From contig JAIRMO010000025.1 in NCBI GenBank assembly GCA_031258625.1, positions 1-15,854 on the forward strand: a DNA stretch of 15,854 nucleotides, written 5' to 3'. A model generated the notes under the pieces. That model had not been told where the DNA came from. It ran no database searches and worked only from the letters and a program-made list of their open reading frames with translations. Shown in pieces: positions 13,901-15,854 of this stretch. The stretch is from Spirochaetaceae bacterium. GTDB taxonomy: Bacteria > Spirochaetota > Spirochaetia > Treponematales > Breznakiellaceae. The position numbers and the translations under genes are program-made. Each line of letters begins with the position of its first letter. The first letter of the stretch is position 1.

Positions 13901-14670
13901 TTCCGTAAGCTCCACACGTCCCCGGTTCTTTGGGCAACAAAAATCCGTTCTTCCCGGGCAACCAGGGCTTCAAATTCCCTCCGCCTGTCCGATACCGCGT
14001 TAGCGGTCATATTCCGAAGTTTTTTTTCAAAGGCGTCCCGATCCGCTTCGGGGATATAATCCAGGAGTTCAGGAAACAAGGAGGCTAGGCGGGCCTCATA
14101 TTGGGTCGTAACGGAATTGATAATTTTTTCCGCGTTTTCCCGCCACTGCTTTTGATCCTCCTCCGGAGACCCCGCTGTTTCGCCGGGACGTATCACCAGG
14201 GGATCGCCGGTTTCCTCATCATAACGGATCTCTCCCTTTTCATCCAAATGATACATAAACCGCAAATTGGTTTCCCTGATCTCCTGAACCGAATCCTCCA
14301 ACTGTTCCACCATGCCGGTATTAAAAAAACGCCTCAGAAGCCATTGGGTAAAACGGTTCTCTACCTCCGCCTCACTCCAGGCTCTAATGGTTTCCCCCGC
14401 CGCCTCAAGGAGGGCCCGGTCTTCGTAAAGTTCCGCGGCGGCCAGTTCCCAGGCATTCCGGGCCATAACCATTCCCCGCCGGGCTTCGGCCATCCATTGT
14501 TCAGGGTTGACCTCCCGGTCCGCTCTTTGAAAATGATACTCAAAGGCCCCGGAATTAAAACCCAGGATGTCCGGTTTTGTCTCGCCGGAAAAAACACTCA
14601 TACAAAAACCCAGGAACATCACCGCCGGGGTGATCCTTTTGAAAAAGAAATAAAAAGGTACTGCCGTCAT
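4960..14670 (-). CDS. Giant secreted coiled-coil protein with putative C-terminal cysteine amidase/peptidase module
   Basis: This is a single open frame of 3236 codons. ATG 14670 follows ACGAGG at a suitable distance. Residues 1-28 look like a signal peptide: basic KR at 11-12, hydrophobic ITPAVMFLGFCMSVFS, likely cleavage V-F-S|G at 28/29. Cys23 follows LGF, a poor lipobox. Residues about 30-2490 are mostly charged, helix-forming sequence. A Trp-patterned segment occurs at about 320-385 (FFVRRIEWEQEAGQYYLAGE) and a similar one at about 2090-2180. About 2500-2690 is an Ala/Gly/Ser/Thr-rich hydrophobic stretch (IASTAIGAVAGAFSGGLGFA). About 2700-2777 is Gly/Leu-rich (LLELHLGRDGVNMAFGTGGV). His2862-Glu2863 lie in HEAYRNGRDDG. 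The C-terminus has Cys3097 in GETYCNFVF, His3175 in NYHGHIGTVV and Gln3196 in PRISQGGIKN, resembling CHAP/NlpC-P60-like peptidoglycan amidases. From memory, the whole resembles very long spirochaetal proteins grouped in Leptospira as TIGR04388. Export and domain calls are inference; the frame itself is certain. Confidence 0.93.
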   Translation of the reverse strand: MTAVPFYFFFKRITPAVMFLGFCMSVFSGETKPDILGFNSGAFEYHFQRADREVNPEQWMAEARRGMVMARNAWELAAAELYEDRALLEAAGETIRAWSEAEVENRFTQWLLRRFFNTGMVEQLEDSVQEIRETNLRFMYHLDEKGEIRYDEETGDPLVIRPGETAGSPEEDQKQWRENAEKIINSVTTQYEARLASLFPELLDYIPEADRDAFEKKLRNMTANAVSDRRREFEALVAREERIFVAQRTGDVWSLRKKSDEEAAAMVTARLIEETEALCTQGITALETRIEAAETGNGDLALAGSEWLEAYREQFERGLKAWADAEERFFVRRIEWEQEAGQYYLAGEEAWSNAFNRLEKERRNWEAKAKTLFESGAAIFKRASENLEAAIAGARAEFERDLVIRTEAGAGRAKAWVDTYITCGAVVAGAQENVNFWLSQYVKKNAPALAGGGFSSWISGELTGYWQTILAVCEQRYGSGDRMSLLIKDIINGRKSKAQEKEAIEQLERLGIPLSNSFKIARELKNWSDLYDSYIDKARAARDALVNDFNMVMGTGALTDILAEGAASEDFNLDEYQIELIRAKAAAGYWEKRKTIAEAVVSYAEELSAGRMTDSEGVKAWERAKQSYDDALGAYEAALSRLSAAGIGVKEAQESMSNAAAALRDAENKLEEKNQAYAIIMAAYAAGRNDFVLDELVSKYEELLRKYHLFAAEGEDAIYVRYLERAHELGFAQELETTGQMLKQLILGDDEIGKSLADLMEAVSNINVFEAYHTIPDVIDGFGLEGDDPFYALIEDLLLKKKEALADAPAADQGEIQEQYNKLICAMTKTAKAQAQVQVETRMKALDLLACNSTRDWYFSARGYEPDVMEQEIFDRLGLEASLNNDVERDARALLKARLALETEGLSCFLGESAGGDRAKLLSTFCFAGSSDAAKILGILKEFQRLLESVEAGSAADYYEALENAGQSEGIVAWFLNGGSCFVTQSGKAVGYGFLEAEMTAAARSRGLLTAYQITGPQAAPVIREMGLRGLQKTGELFKSYGVSLNDTFLPGIKSMGTALAGMEGSLTHNLANFLFKLNGQLDSLPQWIKVEIQTWQESFIAYMAAKTIYINGSITGSSGAVKNEIEAVKKQSQAVQLVADTLLYANPGSAMVLSAALQLPPDLFTYIDKAAVEEEAIKRIGRDLAKQYGTGAFNDEAALRDALTAMALVRHGYADEEIRKKSVDEAVWYVQSGQWDDRSIDETQGYDYFYEIINRELPLIFDALSGRQECLDYEYALLKAYEDMNKTIGDAEGEGRSHWRQFLDAGFLEDYNNRSGNEDKKATPGIQGDPEGTYSGIKGAKNWREGVLADTYEKAAQDTQRLNYALRMFMNAQDPAEDEDIRAGIKKYQDNPLLDWDEGLIKTVDYVLYDNYYMESGEFQKNHTLAASLEKEIEQLGMGYTASKQSSAKIKAELEKTSDEIITLQDAYNLKAAAYGNAASDFASAGSVYDEIYNRVKKDYVLLEDTRAAYETQDAIRRWASTAYLDNNPGAGEFTLNYKKPYEDLSYSNERYERASAALNALAGLYEKEEKRPYADNEYETLYNNYKESFQRMLLSVKALGSLEDAIAKEKQKNNTYYDNYQRYLAELGVSINYPPAYQPPGDKSEWQLMDLIQIKNGRLCFAYNSSFQIQEMTNGQAGMLQDFFEPRGNTGFEANMVSRFEEALRQLSANMVKYKVDTDANKYSQWGLARDYLLSQLIAHNTTLKNMADWYSPAEALNKDENLGMMPVVYGGFMEDTRVYTIAGSYRSGGLAAAQKNAWDLLSAEEKADLEFYTILTILGNGGRDSKGFSYISEQNEYINLMTKLNNEKSRLKGKLKIPIARHFYQKGLDKIRATANHVTPALSQINEMVEKSRVGLGMTLESLNAYLGIYSNSCNTLARLSGMEGGNKKIGWNNIESALLLSGGLNYEEIKKLKNYWSEMEKDTGGSYNNAVEAIKELSRWSKNKKEDDKRNFEQAWIEDEQIRLKNETTYREVFAAFVEGEADMKELNTAAVSAYGYKTPARKTHLENLEQTIMRDLSGIMENGTGYKTEYIGLAEELTGLIQRAYSARYNAELAARELEWDIQRYDLQEKYRSWMEASNLILERGRIDWKTGITTMQESYARWIKDFNEEYKRVNETWAAAYLAGLEDKARWVDLAAEAAHNTASETMLAMVGSEAEMMIRRMDTRDPAGMSLVNSTEEAEKTLRQLLNSTGIINLETAFAAANGITGTIASQVRRGMGGPSAWNSGTVQAAAVMLAKETNEELAAREAKRVAVHVQQMVKEALDNLVKNVDEANKNFDENMDDVFIIEGQWRKSGRQYVKKVIVHSTLFDPVITTSAAVDGYEYYQMAPVKLSADLNEDRIKNLDILAVQALINNMYTEVQGITEKIFGTDKNDAGLFNQHIGEGPTVKPDVKSDMKIHELFSDDGTGQLGKLLRSYIYWSLKEKNGIAAVNSALWEKPLWDSRDSWFQAPSIRSAIDTGLQVVSTIASTAIGAVAGAFSGGLGFAAAAAINTAVNLSDDLFFGAMDAAGNFKSWDEVGFEFGKKAVITTAGSLIGGAFNGAGSLAASASSSFLQKGLTGMVTQNLTGLSKVMVQTAMTGIQSLTTGTVTSALNAVTYNSKDGLGFSGDVFTGGMKSASIGALSGMAGGFTAGVMNWGLDGFYSRLHTDGEKLSSLAGGVTGQGVNYAFNGDFGLNLLNLDLLTGGKVNSGLLELHLGRDGVNMAFGTGGVDVSPGAMTGAFRGLEAWKVNARLLASKEKNARQYASQMRTLYSGDAVNRAEFEAVLEGRTRYLENRSAEGTESIYDDYTGVKTVFLGRDALEEGGRFGLNVIFSHEAYRNGRDDGVYGQIIERNKAVTGHIGAVLGLMGTYGADGLSAGLRGEALWYQYALDQQNYSVTEAVLDAYDSNRDFWQLTGTGGLKYDGSGYLRDVDGLYINYDGTRTKEPVKGPGGTLGSSGIETGLLHILDLNPTEENITAIQDMMIAAGLEYTADPQDPENRSLWMWKGTTALAVNNNRITIENGLLREFGMVHLPEFSFENSQKAYAIRDTANQVSLKEELQPRNGETYCNFVFLDTIEAVLGTNDLTKTLREAGIANKIGLLLSSEYDQLYTGLMAQIEANMGNMAAVSYVNPGYLKTGDNDNYHGHIGTVVANYGTYIPALGPRISQGGIKNGEYWTRDPNTFGRVMNNTSFYRLKTSRVKPKNYSY

Positions 14671-14696
14671 TTTTGGCCTCGTGAAAGAGAACCTCT

Positions 14697-14714
14697 ATTC
14701 CGCACAAGCGGAAT
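14697..14714. repeat. Palindrome 1 of the divergent region (7-bp stem)
   Basis: ATTCCGC (14697-14703) and GCGGAAT (14708-14714) are perfect arms around a 4-base ACAA loop. The palindrome lies 27 bases upstream of the giant gene's ATG, between its ribosome site and the next palindrome. In a transcript of the giant gene it would be a stable 5'-leader hairpin. No T-run follows in either direction. Confidence 0.65.
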
Positions 14715-14729
14715 TTCTTTCCTTATCCG

Positions 14730-14759
14730 GCGGTTTCAAAACTTCAGTCTTGAAACCGC
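14730..14759. repeat. Palindrome 2 of the divergent region (10-bp stem)
   Basis: GCGGTTTCAA (14730-14739) and TTGAAACCGC (14750-14759) are perfectly complementary with a 10-base interval. Within the interval ACT and AGT extend the dyad symmetry. It contains CAAAACT, which recurs in palindrome 3, suggesting the two belong to one family. It lacks a terminator-like T-run. Confidence 0.65.
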
Positions 14760-14773
14760 TGTCCTTTATAGGG

Positions 14774-14833
14774 TGAGCTTGTTCCAAAACTAATTTACTG
14801 TGCGCTAACGCGCACGGCTTTGGAACAGCCTCA
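14774..14833. repeat. Palindrome 3 of the divergent region (long nested stem-loop)
   Basis: An outer stem pairs TGAGCTTGTTCCAAA (14774-14788) with TTTGGAACAGCCTCA (14819-14833), perfect over 8 bp (GTTCCAAA/TTTGGAAC) and extending through a T-G wobble and one C-C mismatch. An inner stem GTGCGC/GCGCAC closes a TAAC loop (14800-14815). Together they form a nested 60-base structure. It sits between the two divergent genes and is not followed by a T-run. Candidate roles are a mobile palindromic repeat, a protein-binding site or a structured leader. Confidence 0.65.
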
Positions 14834-14905
14834 ACTTATACATCCGTTCCTGAATTTGATATTCCGGACGGTTTTAGCTCAACCTGATTTTAGGAGTTTT
14901 GCATC

Positions 14906-15649
14906 ATGTCTCTACAGTTTGACCAGGATCGAATAACAAAACGCATAAAGGAGAGTCTTGGTAAAATATACGCTGAGGCGGATCCTGCTGTTTTGAATCA
15001 GTATCGTGACGTAATCAAAAAGGAAGTTTCGTTTTTCAAACGCTCATATTTTGCCGCGTATCTTCTTATGGAGCTGGATCAACAGGGCGGCGGAAAACGT
15101 TACGGCGGCACCGGACGGAACGGGCGCCCTTACCGGGAAAATCCGGCCTATGGTTATAAATACGGAGACGGCTCCGATGCCGCCGGGGAGGGACAAAAAG
15201 GCGATTATCCCCTGGCGGAGGAGGATTCGGTAAAGCTGTTTTTCGGCGCGGGCCGAAGCAGGAAAGTATTCCCCCGCGAAATTCTGGGGCTTATCATCTC
15301 GAAAACCTCTACCGCCAAAGAGGATATCGGCGCGATACGGATTCTGGATAATTATTCCTTCGTACAAGTCCGCAATACCGTGGCGGACGATATTATCAAT
15401 AATTTGAACGGGAGTGTATTCCGGGGAAGGCCCCTGGTGGTAAATTTTGCCCGGATAAAGAAAGATGCCGGACAGTCTCCTGATGGGGAAAACCGGTGGG
15501 ACGACGGTTCCGGTGATAACGCTTCCCCAGAATACGATTCGGGCGGCATCGGGACCGGGGATTTTTCCACTGGAAATTCGCCCGCCGGAAAACCGCCGGC
15601 CGGAGATTCGTCAGATGAGGACGAGAATGGCGATACAAAAGGCGTTTAG
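14906..15649 (+). CDS. Small protein with a DbpA-type RNA-binding domain, no helicase
   Basis: The start is ATG 14906 with TAGGAG 9 bases upstream. The 247-residue product has three parts. Residues 1-60 are a helical N-terminal domain ending in hydrophobic FAAYLLMELDQQ. Residues 61-100 are a Gly/Arg/Tyr-rich linker (GGGKRYGGTGRNGRPYREN). Residues 107-182 match the RRM-like domain found at the C-terminus of the DEAD-box helicase DbpA: VKLFFGAGRSRKVFPREIL, then DIGAIRILDNYSFVQV and GRPLVVNFA. In DbpA this domain binds 23S rRNA helix 92; here there is no helicase core in the protein or nearby. The last 60 residues are an acidic Gly/Ser/Asp-rich tail. A role in RNA binding, perhaps ribosome- or mRNA-related, is inferred; the target is unknown. 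It is divergent from the giant gene, and its 3' end overlaps a convergent gene by 39 bases. Confidence 0.87.
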   Translation: MSLQFDQDRITKRIKESLGKIYAEADPAVLNQYRDVIKKEVSFFKRSYFAAYLLMELDQQGGGKRYGGTGRNGRPYRENPAYGYKYGDGSDAAGEGQKGDYPLAEEDSVKLFFGAGRSRKVFPREILGLIISKTSTAKEDIGAIRILDNYSFVQVRNTVADDIINNLNGSVFRGRPLVVNFARIKKDAGQSPDGENRWDDGSGDNASPEYDSGGIGTGDFSTGNSPAGKPPAGDSSDEDENGDTKGV

Positions 15650-15854
15650 GGCTATTCCCGCGAGAAGCAGCGCCCAGGAGATAATTTCAAGCGTATAGGC
15701 CTTTCGGTTAAACAGCGGGGCGAGTCTTTCGGGATTTCCGGGAACCGCGACATAGGGCGCAAAAACATCCCGGGGAGGCGCCGGCAGGGCTTCTTCCCCG
15801 GCGCCGGTCTTGTCTCCGGTTCCCGCGCTGGCGGGAACGCCGAAAACATACCAG
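15611..15854 (-). CDS. C-terminal end of an unidentified membrane protein (partial)
   Basis: The minus-strand frame is open from the window edge to TGA at 15611-15613, giving 80 residues without a start. It reads as a Gly/Pro/Ala linker (about 10-30), then DVFAPYVAVPGNPERLAPLF (30-49) and a basic NRKAYTLE, then a C-terminal transmembrane helix IISWALLLAGIALNAFCIAI (58-77) ending in LVLI. The clean charged-linker-plus-helix layout and the uninterrupted frame support a real gene. I do not recognise the family. A C-terminal anchor suggests an integral or tail-anchored membrane protein. The final 39 bases overlap the acidic tail of the convergent RNA-binding gene. Confidence 0.62.
   Translation of the reverse strand, partial: WYVFGVPASAGTGDKTGAGEEALPAPPRDVFAPYVAVPGNPERLAPLFNRKAYTLEIISWALLLAGIALNAFCIAILVLI

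Noticed and set aside
14101..14793. 230-codon plus-strand frame opposite the start of the giant gene
   Set aside because: It runs across the giant gene's signal peptide and the palindromes, with no ribosome site or recognisable domain.
14697..14833. The three palindromes as intrinsic terminators
   Set aside because: None is followed by a T-run on either strand, and they lie between divergent gene starts.
15652..15849. 65-codon minus-strand frame at the right edge
   Set aside because: Arg/Pro-rich out-of-frame reading; the alternative frame ending at 15611 gives a coherent linker and transmembrane helix.

Overview
The window looks like a spirochaete chromosome, most likely a Treponema of the termite-gut type. 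This is inferred from the style of the chemoreceptor, a giant coiled-coil secreted protein resembling the very long spirochaetal proteins, and a stand-alone DbpA-type RNA-binding protein. No rRNA, tRNA, CRISPR array, transposase or phage gene was seen. Nearly all coding is on the minus strand; the only confident plus-strand gene is at the right end.

Layout, left to right. 1-792 (minus): N-terminal part of a methyl-accepting chemotaxis protein, cut by the window edge. 793-1233: non-coding, with an AT-rich tandem repeat followed by a GC-rich, hairpin- and repeat-rich element. 1234-4866 (minus): operon read as etfB, etfA, acyl-CoA dehydrogenase, behind a good sigma-70-like promoter (4886-4914) overlapped by a perfect 8-bp inverted repeat. 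4960-14670 (minus): one uninterrupted reading frame for a 3236-residue secreted protein, 61% of the window. 14671-14905: divergent intergenic region with three strong palindromes. 14906-15649 (plus): small protein with a DbpA-like RNA-binding domain. 15611-15854 (minus): C-terminal end of an unidentified membrane protein, overlapping the previous gene tail to tail.

Function. The two ETF subunits and the dehydrogenase should form one electron-transfer unit in which acyl-CoA/enoyl-CoA redox chemistry is coupled to ETF flavins. Whether it works oxidatively, reductively or by bifurcation cannot be read from the sequence. This operon is clearly richer in G+C than the giant gene.

The giant protein is the main candidate for an undescribed system. 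It has an N-terminal export signal, more than 2400 residues of mostly helical, charged, partly Trp-patterned sequence, then an Ala/Gly-rich hydrophobic stretch, a family-like Gly/Leu-rich segment, a HEAYR motif, and a C-terminal module with Cys3097 and His3175 in a setting that resembles CHAP/NlpC-P60-type peptidoglycan hydrolases. This layout (export signal, long stalk, hydrophobic domain, enzymatic tip) recalls large polymorphic effectors, but the role is inference.
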